From assembly GCA_020439995.1 (NCBI GenBank), contig JAGROY010000089.1, forward strand, positions 1 through 56,311: a stretch of DNA of 56,311 bases, written 5' to 3'. Source of the DNA: Verrucomicrobiia bacterium (GTDB taxonomy: Bacteria; Verrucomicrobiota; Verrucomicrobiia; Verrucomicrobiales; DEV007). This document shows, in pieces, positions 46,099 through 55,651 of this stretch (position 1 is its first letter; each line of letters begins with the position of its first letter). The notes beneath the pieces were generated by a model. It saw only the letters and a program-made list of their open reading frames with translations, did not search any database and was not told the origin of the DNA. Both the position numbers and the translations under genes were made by a program.

Positions 46099-46758
46099 TC
46101 ATTTTCGCTTTTTCTTTCTGTCTTTTCCGGCCTTGTCGTTCTTTTTGTCATTCGATTTCACCTTGTCTCTGCCCTTCCCCTTCTTGTCCTTCTTGTCCTT
46201 CTTGTCTTTCCCTTTGGTACTGGCTTTTTCCTCCCCTTCCGCAGCCCGCTTCTTTTTCAGCAGTTTCTTAAGCTTGGAACGGTAGTCTTCACCCACAATG
46301 AAACCGACACAGCTCTTGGAGCCACACCGGCAGGGATGCCCTTCGTAGCTCTCAAGATCAAATCCATAGTCAAATGAGAGTTCGTCGCCAGCCTTAAGGT
46401 TGCGTTTGGCGGCAAGCCAGATCTCCGCTTCCTCACCTTCCCCGTAGATGATCGCTTCGCAATTGGGCTCGCACGAGTGGTTGATCAGGCGCGCAGGATT
46501 GTCTTCCTCGTTGCCATCGAGAACCCACTCATCATCCAGAGTAAACAGGTAAACCTGGCCCTCGTCCGTGCCTGCCAGCATCGCCTCGCGCTCCAGGCCA
46601 CGTCGATCTGCCTCTTCATGAGTGATGCGCTCACCGAGGTACTGCAGTATACTTTCGCCCTTCTTAATCGGGCAGGCAGCGAAGACTCCCTGATTGTGAA
46701 TACCAGATGTTCTGATCTCCCAGATGGGAGGCTGCGTTTCGTCTGAAGCTTGAACCAT
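46099..46758 (-). CDS. SET-domain protein with post-SET motif and lysine-rich tail
   Basis: A 219-residue protein. Residues about 12-150 form a SET methyltransferase domain: GVFAACPIKKGESILQYLGE, the catalytic NHSCEPNCEA and the cofactor/lysine-channel motif DELSFDYGF. A post-SET Cys cluster follows (CRCGSKSCVGF), which in eukaryotic SETs binds zinc with the NHSCxPNC cysteine. The last 50 or so residues are almost entirely Lys, Asp and Gly (runs such as KDKKDKKDKKGKG), like a histone-H1 tail. Bacterial SET proteins methylate lysines of their own or other proteins; here the tail could be substrate, DNA binder or both. GTG 46779 is an alternative start. It lies 116 bases downstream of the MFS gene. 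Confidence 0.88.
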   Translation of the reverse strand: MVQASDETQPPIWEIRTSGIHNQGVFAACPIKKGESILQYLGERITHEEADRRGLEREAMLAGTDEGQVYLFTLDDEWVLDGNEEDNPARLINHSCEPNCEAIIYGEGEEAEIWLAAKRNLKAGDELSFDYGFDLESYEGHPCRCGSKSCVGFIVGEDYRSKLKKLLKKKRAAEGEEKASTKGKDKKDKKDKKGKGRDKVKSNDKKNDKAGKDRKKKRK

Positions 46759-46874
46759 TTTTAAAGATGAGTCCGTCACGAAGGAACCATTCCTTCAGGG
46801 GCGCGTCACCTAACGCAGGCCCACCGACTCTGCAAGTGACAGATTTCCCACAGCTGCGCGCGGCCTTTCAGGAG

Positions 46875-48380
46875 TCAATGCTCTCCGCTCAACTCAACTG
46901 GCCGGTAGCCGCCTTTCGCCTTGAAATAAACGAACAAAGCCAGGTAGCAAAGCAGCAGGAATCCCGGCAATACAGCCTGCCGGACAAACGACGCCTTCTT
47001 GTTAGAGTTCACGATCGCCGCCAATTGCCCGGCCTCCTCAGCAGGTAGCGCCTCAACCACGTCCATGTTGAGACTTGGGGACTCCCCAAACATTGTCTGC
47101 TGAGAGCCTCCGTTGACTTTTTCATACAGTGCTGGCTGAGAGGCGCGAAGATCGGCATCGATCCCCTTGTCTAGGAACAGCCCCATCAGAGGCGCTCCCA
47201 GGATTCCCATCCCAAGCACTCCGACTGCGGAAACACCGTTCAGCGTGAGTGCCCCACCTTTCGGGAACTGCTCGGACACCACTCCCAAGGTCGTGGACCA
47301 AAGGAACGTTTTCCCGAAAGCATAGACGATTGCCGCGACAACCATCAGGCTGGCGGGTGCATTCCCGAGGAACAACAGCCCGACAATCGCCAGAAATCCG
47401 CTTCCTACTAACAAACCCACCGGCGAGAACCTGTGCACAATGGGCCCAGCATAGAAACGCAGAATTGTCATAATGATCGAGACCATCACAAACACCCAGC
47501 CCGCGATCTTAGGAAGATCAGCACCCAGCAATTCAGCCATCCAGGTATCTGTCCCAAGTTCCGTAGTCGCAAGGAAAGGCATCGTTGCAAGGATCATCAC
47601 AAACATCCAGTTCCCCAGCGATCGTGTGTAGGCGAATGCGCCGATCCCGACAACCACCGCAATCCCAAGAGAAACGGCCACTGGAATTTCCCGATTCAAA
47701 ATCTGACCGATCCCCATGACTACGAGCCAGCCCATCATCATGAAACCCAGCGCTCCCACTTCGCTCATCATATCGCGGTAAGTGACACCCGCAGCCACCC
47801 GTTCCTGCACAGGAAACTTGCATGGAGCGATCAGCAATGCGTAGAAAACAACCGGCACGAGACACACCGCCAGTTTGATAAAAAGCCCCAGCCCCGTGTA
47901 GCCGAGCAGCAGTCCTGCCGCGCCGCCCAGGGCAAGGCCTGCCGGCCATCCGGCGTGCAGAATATTCAGCCACTTTGCCTTTTCCTTGCTGAACAATGTC
48001 GCCACCACAGGATTGATGAATGCCTCCACCGTTCCGTTCGCTATCGCGACCAGAAAAGTGCTCCAGTACAACCATTGATAAGACACCGTTTTGATTGCGA
48101 TCAGCGTTCCGACTACCGCCAACCCGTGAGAGATGACCGCAAACCAGGCGGCAGTCTTGTAGCCGATCCGATCAATGATCAGGCTGAAAACAATAATGCT
48201 GAAAGCGAACGGCCACAGCCCGACTCCAAGGACTTGGCCGATCTGTGTGCCGGAGAGCCGAAATGTCGACTGAAGCTCTGGAACTACCACCGAACGCAGG
48301 CCGAAGAAGAATGATGTGGCGACGAGGGCGATGAAGCATGCCCAGAACAGCTTTTTGTTGTCGGAAGCGGTATTGTCCAT
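46875..48380 (-). CDS. MFS transporter (paralogue 1)
   Basis: A 501-residue major facilitator with about 12 hydrophobic helices. After the N-terminal helix comes FGLRSVVVPELQSTFRLSG, then the loop motif IDRIGYKTAAWF (MFS motif A-like), and the shared segment FINPVVATLFSKEKAKWLNI. Near the C-terminus an extra soluble loop of about 55 residues (ASQPALYEKVNGGSQQ...) precedes the final helix and VYFKAKGGYRPVEL. The substrate is unknown; related proteins are often labelled sugar transporters. The paralogue at 49936 shares the same arrangement. The SET gene follows on the same strand. Confidence 0.9.
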   Translation of the reverse strand: MDNTASDNKKLFWACFIALVATSFFFGLRSVVVPELQSTFRLSGTQIGQVLGVGLWPFAFSIIVFSLIIDRIGYKTAAWFAVISHGLAVVGTLIAIKTVSYQWLYWSTFLVAIANGTVEAFINPVVATLFSKEKAKWLNILHAGWPAGLALGGAAGLLLGYTGLGLFIKLAVCLVPVVFYALLIAPCKFPVQERVAAGVTYRDMMSEVGALGFMMMGWLVVMGIGQILNREIPVAVSLGIAVVVGIGAFAYTRSLGNWMFVMILATMPFLATTELGTDTWMAELLGADLPKIAGWVFVMVSIIMTILRFYAGPIVHRFSPVGLLVGSGFLAIVGLLFLGNAPASLMVVAAIVYAFGKTFLWSTTLGVVSEQFPKGGALTLNGVSAVGVLGMGILGAPLMGLFLDKGIDADLRASQPALYEKVNGGSQQTMFGESPSLNMDVVEALPAEEAGQLAAIVNSNKKASFVRQAVLPGFLLLCYLALFVYFKAKGGYRPVELSGEH

Positions 48381-48561
48381 TTTTCGGGGGATTTGGAGCG
48401 TAGTCTCACCCTCTCCTAAACCAATTCACCGTACCGGGGGAAGCGTAAAATGAGTGCAGTGAAAACTTGAGCGGCACCGACGGGACAGCGCACTGCTTCC
48501 TCGTATCTCCCGGAAGAACAGCTGTCGGATCGTTTTGACTTGATATCTCTGACCATTCCTT

Positions 48562-49419
48562 ATGCTCAGTCCCGAAATGAAGCCACACCTCCCCACCTTC
48601 ATCGTCGGCACCCTCCTATTCTGGTCGGTTAATACTGCAAGTGCGCAGACGCGGACATTCACCGATACGACCGGACGCAAAACCGAGGCATCGATCGAAT
48701 CTGTATCCGGAGAAAGCGTCAATCTACTGGCCACGAACGGCAATCGCTACACCGTTGCCATCGACCGATTCGCTGAGGAAGACCGCGCGTTTATTCTGAA
48801 ATGGGACAAAGAAAATCCGGGCTCCGCCGCCATTTCTTTCCTGCGCTACGAAATTAACAGCGACCGGCGCAAGATACCCAACCCTCGGGGAAAACTGGAT
48901 CCCGCGTACTCGAAGATCGCAAATTCCAACACCTTCTTCGAGATCACAGTGGAGAATCCCACACGGGAACCCGTTCCCGAAATGAAGATGGAATACGTCA
49001 TCTACAAACGCATCTACGAGCGTCAGAATGGTAAGCGCACAAAGTGGGAAATCGTTGAAACCAAAAAGGAACAATCGATCGGCGAAATCGCCGGCGGGAA
49101 AAAGTTCGACACCAAGACAGAAACCATTCTCGCGAGAACAGAGATCAAGCGGGCGGATCCTAAGAAAGACCTTCCCGAGATCAATCTATCGGAAACCGTA
49201 CTGGGAGTCGTCGTCGATTTTTACGTAAAAGACAGGAAGATCAAAACCGTCCCCTACCCACCTAACATGCTCATCAAAATGCAGGAGGAGAAAGAACGCG
49301 ACGAGCGCAAGAAACTGGAAGAGCAAGGTCGCCGGGGATCAGATCTATCAATTCCAAAGGACGAAAAGGCGGACGAAACAAGGAGAAATGACAATGATCC
49401 GACCAGCGGAGGGCGCTGA
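48562..49419 (+). CDS. Secreted SHD1-like domain protein
   Basis: A 285-residue exported protein (signal FIVGTLLFWSVNTASAQ). Residues 31-78, TRTFTDTTGRKTEASIESVS through YTVAIDRFAEEDRAFI, match the SHD1 (Sla1 homology)-like domain that is common in PVC proteins and is found once or several times after a signal peptide. The remainder has a beta-rich middle (FFEITVENPTREPVPEMKME) and a charged Lys/Glu-rich C-terminus (MQEEKERDERKKLEEQGR). ATG 48562 is used; ATG 48577 is an equally possible start closer to the signal. It lies between two MFS genes, divergent from the left one. Confidence 0.75.
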   Translation: MLSPEMKPHLPTFIVGTLLFWSVNTASAQTRTFTDTTGRKTEASIESVSGESVNLLATNGNRYTVAIDRFAEEDRAFILKWDKENPGSAAISFLRYEINSDRRKIPNPRGKLDPAYSKIANSNTFFEITVENPTREPVPEMKMEYVIYKRIYERQNGKRTKWEIVETKKEQSIGEIAGGKKFDTKTETILARTEIKRADPKKDLPEINLSETVLGVVVDFYVKDRKIKTVPYPPNMLIKMQEEKERDERKKLEEQGRRGSDLSIPKDEKADETRRNDNDPTSGGR

Positions 49420-49935
49420 TATTCCTGTTCATTTGTATCGTGCGTTTTCTGCCGAACTCTGCAGGCCGTAGGACTATCGGCAAAACGAAAGGCATACCCA
49501 TTATTCCCAGCTCCGGGGCGCTCGAACAAATGCGCTCTCGCAAGAAGCTTGTCACCGAGTTTCGGAATCATCCGGCCTTGTCTCCACATCGCCAAACTTG
49601 CGGCTCCTCTTCCTCCGATCAGCGACTAAACTTGCTATACAATCATCGACAAGCTCCCGTGCTCCTGTTTTGCAGAAATCTTGATCGAAATCGGCAATCC
49701 GAGTCAAGCACGGGGCGGTGATGAGACTTTCGTTTCCAACAAAAAGCCTTTCGATCGATCTCAAACACAACCATCCCCCCTTGTTTGCCCTGTTTAGCTT
49801 GGTCCCGCAGATTTTGGTTGCCAGAGAATTGGGAAGTTCCTACAACTTCAGGGCTAATTCAAACCCTCGCGACGATCTGCGCCTTCATTCTCGGCCGTGA
49901 ATTGCTTCGCGTACTACAACAACCAACATCAATCT
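49420..49935. other. Intergenic stretch, no supported gene
   Basis: About 515 bases between the SHD1-like gene and the second MFS gene. Several open frames of 60-115 codons exist on both strands, but none shows a motif, ribosome binding site or biased composition. The promoter of the MFS gene should lie in the right part. I see no repeat. Confidence 0.5.
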
Positions 49936-51633
49936 ATGAACATAAAGAACGACGGAATTGTGCCAAACGCGGGACGTCTGCTCTGGGCAGGCTTCATGGC
50001 GATCCTGGCAGCCGGGGTCGGCTTCGGTATCCGCGGTGGCATTCTAGCAAACTGGGGCGCTGAATTTGGATTCACCGGAGCTCAACTGGGAGCCATCAAC
50101 GGAGCAGGCTTCACCGGATTCTGCTTCGGCATTATCATCGGTGGAGTGATTGTGGACAAAATAGGATACGGAAAACTGATCATTGCAGCATTTGGCTTCC
50201 ACGCCCTCTCGGCGTTCGTAACCTTTGCCGCATCTTCCGGGCAATCGGTCGAAACCGCCTATCGTTTTCTTTACTGGGGAACATTCATTTTTGCTGTAGC
50301 CAATGGTACGCTGGAAGCCGTTGCCAATCCGCTTGTCGCGACATTGTTCCCCAAAAACCGAACTCACTACCTGAACATCTTGCACGCAAGCTGGCCTGCT
50401 GGCCTCGTTCTCGGCGGCGTTATCGGGTGGGTTCTAGGAGGTCAGATGGACTGGAACTGGAAATCACAACTCGCACTTTTCCTCGTTCCAACAGCGATCT
50501 ACGGACTGATGTTCCTTGGACAGAAAATGCCCCGCTCCGAAGCTTCGGAGAAGGGTCTCAAATTCTCCGCGATGTATAAGGACGTCGGGATTCTCGGATC
50601 CATCGTAGCGTGCGGCCTGCTGGCGCTTTTCTTTACGGGAGTCTTTGGCCAAATCCTCGCGGCATTTGGCATGGACGCGGCAACGGCAGCCAACACCTCC
50701 AAGTATTTGGGCTGGGGACTTGGATTTGCTCTCCTCGTAGTCGTCAGTGTTGTAACAAAATTCTCCTTTGGTGCCGTATTGATTTTCGTTCTTTTCATCA
50801 CTCACGCGCTAGTGGGGGCTGTTGAACTTGGAACGGACGGATGGATTCAGAACATCACCGGCAACATCTTGACTCCAGAGCAGGGCAAGATCCTTTTTGT
50901 ATTCACGTCATTCCTTATGTTCAGCCTGAGATTCTGCGCCGACTTCATTGAGAAAAAACTCAAACTTTCTCCAATCGGCATTCTCCTGGTTTGCTCAATT
51001 CTTGCTGTGGTAGGTCTCAATATGGTCAGCGGAATTGCCACATTCACTGGAGCACTTGTAGCGCTCGCAGTCTATGCTCTTGGAAAAACGTTCTTCTGGC
51101 CAACCATGCTGGCTGTTATCAGTGACCGCTTCCCGCAAACAGGAGCAGTCGCTATGAGCATCATGGGCGGAATTGGGATGATGTCCGCAGGCCTTTTGGG
51201 CTCTGCCGGTCTGGGCTACGCGAAAGACAGGTTTTCCGGTGCTGAACTTGAAGCAAAGGACCCGGCGATCTACGAGACAGCCAAAGCCGCAAGCCCCAGT
51301 TCGTTCCTCTTCTTTGATGAGGTAAATGGAATCGACGGCAAAAAAATCGGTGAGATTCAGGCTGCGCTTGAAGCTGAACGCAAAAGGCTGGCAGAATCAG
51401 GCGAAGGCGATCCGATGGCGGCGCTAGCGGCATTGACTCCTGAACAAAAAGTCATCCACGAAGCAGGGATCACGGGCGATCGCAAAACCTTGAAAGCCGA
51501 TGCTTGGATCCCTGCGACCATGGCTGTGATTTACCTTCTGTTGCTGATCTACTTTAAGGCGATCGGAGGATACAAGCCGGTTCATATCGCAGCCGAACTC
51601 ACAGGCGGCACCGAAGGCCCGATGGAGGCTTAA
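49936..51633 (+). CDS. MFS transporter (paralogue 2)
   Basis: A 565-residue major facilitator with about 12 helices and the segments [35 protein letters not shown] (shared with the protein at 46875) and [10 protein letters not shown] loop of roughly 100 residues precedes the last helix (from [13 protein letters not shown] to [13 protein letters not shown]), longer than in the paralogue. It ends with [16 protein letters not shown] 49936 is preferred over GTG 49897. A strong terminator follows the stop (51666-51704), so the gene is a single-gene transcript. The substrate is not known. Confidence 0.9.
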   Translation: MNIKNDGIVPNAGRLLWAGFMAILAAGVGFGIRGGILANWGAEFGFTGAQLGAINGAGFTGFCFGIIIGGVIVDKIGYGKLIIAAFGFHALSAFVTFAASSGQSVETAYRFLYWGTFIFAVANGTLEAVANPLVATLFPKNRTHYLNILHASWPAGLVLGGVIGWVLGGQMDWNWKSQLALFLVPTAIYGLMFLGQKMPRSEASEKGLKFSAMYKDVGILGSIVACGLLALFFTGVFGQILAAFGMDAATAANTSKYLGWGLGFALLVVVSVVTKFSFGAVLIFVLFITHALVGAVELGTDGWIQNITGNILTPEQGKILFVFTSFLMFSLRFCADFIEKKLKLSPIGILLVCSILAVVGLNMVSGIATFTGALVALAVYALGKTFFWPTMLAVISDRFPQTGAVAMSIMGGIGMMSAGLLGSAGLGYAKDRFSGAELEAKDPAIYETAKAASPSSFLFFDEVNGIDGKKIGEIQAALEAERKRLAESGEGDPMAALAALTPEQKVIHEAGITGDRKTLKADAWIPATMAVIYLLLLIYFKAIGGYKPVHIAAELTGGTEGPMEA

Positions 51634-51665
51634 TCCCGGCTCCACCATCCATACTTTGACAATCT

Positions 51666-51704
51666 GAAGGGGGAGCCTTTTGCCGGGCTCCCTCTTCTGT
51701 TTGC
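51666..51704 (+). terminator. Rho-independent terminator after the MFS gene
   Basis: A 12-bp stem GAAGGGGGAGCC (51666-51677) pairs with GGCTCCCTCTTC (51686-51697), with one G-T pair and an 8-base loop, followed by the T-rich TGTTTGC. It lies 33 bases after the MFS stop. Confidence 0.8.
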
Positions 51705-51736
51705 GTTTCCCGACAAAATCAAGGATAACAGACGTT

Positions 51737-53023
51737 GTGATCAGCCAATCATTCACCGTTCTTCTCGCAGTCATTGCAATTATGGGAGCCCTGCCTGGAT
51801 CTTCCGATGCCGGGTGGCCCGAATTTCGAGGTCCCTCACAGGATGGGCAGACACCCGAAACCTGGGGCCTACCGCTGGAATGGAGCGAGTCCGCAGGGAT
51901 TGCCTGGAAAACCCCGGTACCGGGAAAAGCCTGGTCGACTCCTGTGATTCACGAGGGCAAAGTGTGGATGTCGAATGCTACCGAGGACGGCAAGGAGATG
52001 TCTGTGATCTGCATTGATGAGCCATCGGGCGACATTTTACACAATAAACTCCTGTTCACGAACGCGAATCCCGAACCGCTGGGGAATGCGGTGAATTCTT
52101 ACGGTTCCCCTTCCCCCGCAATCGAAGATGGACGCGTTTACATCCACTTCGGCAGCTACGGCACTGCCTGCCTCGATACGAACACCGCAGAAGTCCTCTG
52201 GGAGCGACGGGATCTGCCCTGTCGTCACTATCGCGGGCCGGGTTCATCGGTAGTGATTTACAAGGAACTGCTCATCCTCACGATGGATGGCGTCGACGTC
52301 CAGTATCTCGCCGCTCTGGACAAAAAGACGGGAAAGACGGTATGGAAAACAGATCGCACCACCGAGTGGGATGATCTCGGCCCGGACGGAAAGCCGATCT
52401 CTGAGGGAGATGTGAGGAAAGCTTACACGACTCCCTTTGTCGTTACCTTTGCGGCAAAGTCCGTCATCATCAGCACAGGTGCCAAGGCGACGTACGGCTA
52501 CGATGCCGACTCCGGCAAAGCGCTATGGAATGTCACTTACAAAGGTTTCTCAAACGCCGCGAGCCCGTTGTTCGCTGACGGAATGGCGATCATCAACACC
52601 GGCTACGGCAAGGCCACCCTGCTGGCCATTCCAGTGATCGGCGAGAGCCGGGGTGACCTCACTGGCACAGCAAAGTGGGAAGCCACCAAGCGCGTGCCCC
52701 AGCGCTCATCCCCAGTGATCGTTGGAGATCTCCTCTTCATGGTCGCTGACAACGGAGTCATCACTTGTCTGGACTTAAAAACGGGTGAGGCCATCTGGAG
52801 CGAGCGGGTCAAGGGCTCTTTCTCCGGCTCCCCCATTCATCACAACGGCCGCATCTATTTTTGTAGTGAGCAGGGTGAGACTTACGTAGTCGCAGCAAAA
52901 GCCGAATACGAACTTCTCAGCACCAACATCCTTGATGAAGGAATGCTGGCCTCCCCTGCAGCCAGCGATGGAGCACTCTTCCTGCGCACCACCGGGCACC
53001 TTTATAAAGTCACCGGCGGCTGA
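51737..53023 (+). CDS. Secreted PQQ-type beta-propeller protein
   Basis: A 428-residue exported protein (signal SFTVLLAVIAIMGALPGSSDA). Repeats of about 40-50 residues form a beta-propeller of the BamB/PQQ-dehydrogenase-like type: WPEFRGPSQDG, WKTPVPGKAWSTPVI, VLWERRDLPC, AALDKKTGKTVWKTD and TCLDLKTGEAIWSERV. The opening FRGP..DG is common in PVC proteins with this fold. Whether a cofactor binds is unknown; no alcohol-dehydrogenase active-site motif is visible. GTG 51737, with AAGGAT 14 bases upstream, is preferred to TTG 51680. The sensor kinase gene follows after 37 bases. Confidence 0.88.
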   Translation: MISQSFTVLLAVIAIMGALPGSSDAGWPEFRGPSQDGQTPETWGLPLEWSESAGIAWKTPVPGKAWSTPVIHEGKVWMSNATEDGKEMSVICIDEPSGDILHNKLLFTNANPEPLGNAVNSYGSPSPAIEDGRVYIHFGSYGTACLDTNTAEVLWERRDLPCRHYRGPGSSVVIYKELLILTMDGVDVQYLAALDKKTGKTVWKTDRTTEWDDLGPDGKPISEGDVRKAYTTPFVVTFAAKSVIISTGAKATYGYDADSGKALWNVTYKGFSNAASPLFADGMAIINTGYGKATLLAIPVIGESRGDLTGTAKWEATKRVPQRSSPVIVGDLLFMVADNGVITCLDLKTGEAIWSERVKGSFSGSPIHHNGRIYFCSEQGETYVVAAKAEYELLSTNILDEGMLASPAASDGALFLRTTGHLYKVTGG

Positions 53024-53060
53024 CCTTCGCGCTTCCCCTGACACCTCATCACGGATCGCT

Positions 53061-55019
53061 ATGGCAACCGAGGCTCCCACACTCGATACGAATGCACTAC
53101 TGGAGGCCATTTCCATCCGCTTCGCCACCGTCGAACGCGATGGAATCGACCAGGCCATTGAGGACACTCTGAGTGAGATGGGGGCGGCCATGCTGGCGGA
53201 CTCAGCCCACCTTTACCGCATCTATCATGATGAGCGGTTAATGGAACATACCCACGGGTGGAATGTCGATCAGGCACCACGGGAGTTCACCCAGGTCAAC
53301 GACACTGAAATGCTGGTCTACTTTCCATGGATCGCACAACAGCTGAAGCGCCTGTCCGCAGTGGTGGTGGATTCCATTGATACCCTGCAGCATGACGCGC
53401 CGAATGAGTACCTGATGTTCCAGAGAGTGGGCGTCCAATCGCTTCTTTTCGTACCGATGACCGCACTGGGTGAACCCACTGGTTTCTTTTGCTTCATGTC
53501 TCACCAGCGGGAAGTCGCCTGGGGTGATGGATGCGTATCCTTCGTCAGGATCGTCGGAACCATCTTGACTGGCGTGATTGAGCGGCAGCGGATCGAAGCG
53601 GAACAGCGTCAGCTGTCGGGCATTCTGGAAGCCACGTCATATTTTGTGGGTGTGATAGAGAAGGAGACACGCCGGTTTCAATACATCAACCGTGCCGGAC
53701 GCGAAATGCTCGGGAAGATCAAAGAAGCCGACCTCGCTCTCCTTCATCTTGACGACATCATCCCGAAAGCTGCCATGCAGCGCCTGCTTGAGGAAGCGCT
53801 GCCCCTGGTGGAAGCGACGGGACGATGGACCGGAGACTCAGTGCTGCGCACCAACACCGGCAAGGAGATCGTGGTCTCTCAAAACATCACCGTGCTGCCG
53901 AGAATCGCCGGAGAGGCCTGCTACTCAACATCGATGCGCGACATCTCGGAGCAGAAAGAAATGGAGAATGCGCTCCGGCGCGAAAACGAGTTCACCCAGG
54001 CCGTGCTGAATGGCAGTGGTGCCATCTTTATGGTTCTCGATCGCGACGGTCGCATTGTGCGATTCAATCCTGCGGCTGAATCCCTGACAGGCTACCATTC
54101 GCAGGAGGTACTGACGATGCACGCGTGGGATATTTTTGTCCCGCAGGAAGAGCTTAAGAACGTGAAAGGCGTATTCAACCGTCTGGCGTCTGGAGACAAG
54201 CCCAGCCAGACGGAAAGCACACTGATCGCCAAAGACGGCTCACGCCGCGTGATCTCCTGGTCCAACACGGTGCTGCAGGGAGAAAATGGCAAAGTCACCT
54301 ACATTATTCAATCAGGCGTCGACATCACGGAAGCCAAGCGGCTCGAAAAGGAAGTGCTCGACATCGCCGAACACGAACAGGCGCGATTCGGCCAGGACCT
54401 CCACGATGGACTGGGACAGCACCTGGCCGGCATCGAGTTCATGAGCCAGGCACTGGAACAGAAACTCACCGAATCGCAACCAGAGGCCGCGAGTGCGGTG
54501 CGCGACATCAAGGACTTGATTCGCAGTGCGATTACCCAGACGCGCGACCTTGCACGCGGACTGTCGCCCGTCGTCCTCCAGAGCAAGGGTCTTGAGGCAG
54601 CGCTGCGGGATCTTGCCAGCAGTATCACCAAGCGCACCGGCCTCAACTGCATATTCGAATCAGACGCAAAGATCATCGTCACCCACGAAGAAGCTTCGAT
54701 TCACCTTTACCGCATCGCGCAGGAATCGGTCGCAAATGCCATCAAGCACGGCAAGGCAACGGAAATCACCATAAGTATCCGCAATGTGGCCAGGCGCCTT
54801 GAACTCAAAATTGAAGACAACGGCTCTGGCTTTGCCGAAGATTTTAAAGACGGAAAAGGAATGGGGCTGCGCGGCATGAATTATCGTGCGGGAATCATTG
54901 GGGGCTCGTTGGACATCGTGATGCGGCCCGGCGCAACCGCGATCGTCTGCTCGGTGCAGCTGTCTCCTCTTGACGCCGCGCCTTCCCGGGCTCCACTTCC
55001 TCCCATCGTCCGCCACTGA
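53061..55019 (+). CDS. GAF/PAS sensor histidine kinase (HisKA_3 type)
   Basis: A 652-residue cytoplasmic sensor kinase of the NarX/UhpB/DegS class. Domains in order: GAF-like (about 30-185, QSLLFVPMTALGEPTGFFCF), two PAS domains (about 195-310 and 315-435, the second with IVRFNPAAESLTGYHSQEVL), the HisKA_3 phosphoacceptor helix ARFGQDLHDGLGQHL with His near 448, and an HATPase domain with AQESVANAIKHGKA (N-box), EDNGSGF and GMGLRGM. Such kinases pair with NarL/FixJ-type response regulators, none of which is visible nearby. The ATG at 53061 is the first that gives a normal N-terminus. It precedes apt by 32 bases. Confidence 0.94.
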   Translation: MATEAPTLDTNALLEAISIRFATVERDGIDQAIEDTLSEMGAAMLADSAHLYRIYHDERLMEHTHGWNVDQAPREFTQVNDTEMLVYFPWIAQQLKRLSAVVVDSIDTLQHDAPNEYLMFQRVGVQSLLFVPMTALGEPTGFFCFMSHQREVAWGDGCVSFVRIVGTILTGVIERQRIEAEQRQLSGILEATSYFVGVIEKETRRFQYINRAGREMLGKIKEADLALLHLDDIIPKAAMQRLLEEALPLVEATGRWTGDSVLRTNTGKEIVVSQNITVLPRIAGEACYSTSMRDISEQKEMENALRRENEFTQAVLNGSGAIFMVLDRDGRIVRFNPAAESLTGYHSQEVLTMHAWDIFVPQEELKNVKGVFNRLASGDKPSQTESTLIAKDGSRRVISWSNTVLQGENGKVTYIIQSGVDITEAKRLEKEVLDIAEHEQARFGQDLHDGLGQHLAGIEFMSQALEQKLTESQPEAASAVRDIKDLIRSAITQTRDLARGLSPVVLQSKGLEAALRDLASSITKRTGLNCIFESDAKIIVTHEEASIHLYRIAQESVANAIKHGKATEITISIRNVARRLELKIEDNGSGFAEDFKDGKGMGLRGMNYRAGIIGGSLDIVMRPGATAIVCSVQLSPLDAAPSRAPLPPIVRH

Positions 55020-55051
55020 TCATCTCAAACACAACTTTCTTACCGACATCC

Positions 55052-55585
55052 ATGACATCCGAAAGCATTGCCCGCCTCAGCGAAGGAATCCGTGACGTAC
55101 CAGATTTCCCAAAACCGGGAGTCCTGTTCAAGGACATCACGCCCGTGCTCGCTCATCCAGAACTGTGGGATATTGCCATTTCCGCACTGATCGAAACGGC
55201 GGGCGACACGCGCATCGATAAAGTCGTAGGGATCGATGCAAGAGGTTTCATCTTTGGCGCAGCTGTCGCCGACCGTTTAAAAGCCGGCTTCATTCCGATT
55301 CGCAAAAAAGGCAAGTTGCCCTACCATACGTTCGAGAAAGCCTATGCTCTGGAATATGGCGAAGAAATTATCCAGGTGCATCAAGACGCGATTGCGCCGG
55401 GTGAAAACGTCCTACTTGTCGATGACCTCCTGGCAACCGGAGGGACAGCCGCTGCCGCAGCGGAATTGATCGACCGCCTTGGGGGCAAGCTGATTGGGTT
55501 TTCGTTTCTGATCGAACTCACGTTTCTAAACGGCCGCGCCAACCTCCCATCGGCGGCCCCAGTGAATGCCATCCTTACCTACTAA
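55052..55585 (+). CDS. apt: Adenine phosphoribosyltransferase
   Basis: Salvages adenine with PRPP to give AMP. The 177-residue length is standard. Visible motifs are the N-terminal IRDVPDFPKPGVLFKDITPV, GIDARGFIFG, RKKGKLPY and the PRPP-binding loop VLLVDDLLATGGTA. All expected residues are present. It lies just downstream of the sensor kinase (32 bases) and could be read from the same transcript, though the functions are unrelated. Confidence 0.97.
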   Translation: MTSESIARLSEGIRDVPDFPKPGVLFKDITPVLAHPELWDIAISALIETAGDTRIDKVVGIDARGFIFGAAVADRLKAGFIPIRKKGKLPYHTFEKAYALEYGEEIIQVHQDAIAPGENVLLVDDLLATGGTAAAAAELIDRLGGKLIGFSFLIELTFLNGRANLPSAAPVNAILTY

Positions 55586-55651
55586 GCTGACCACTTCCGG
55601 GCCTGCCTGCCCCTTGACCACTATCAAAACCCGGGGCATCGTCTCGGCATT

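Noticed and set aside
47433..48314. 293-residue open frame on the + strand
   Set aside because: Antisense to the MFS transporter; rich in His, Gln and Arg with no hydrophobic or motif structure.
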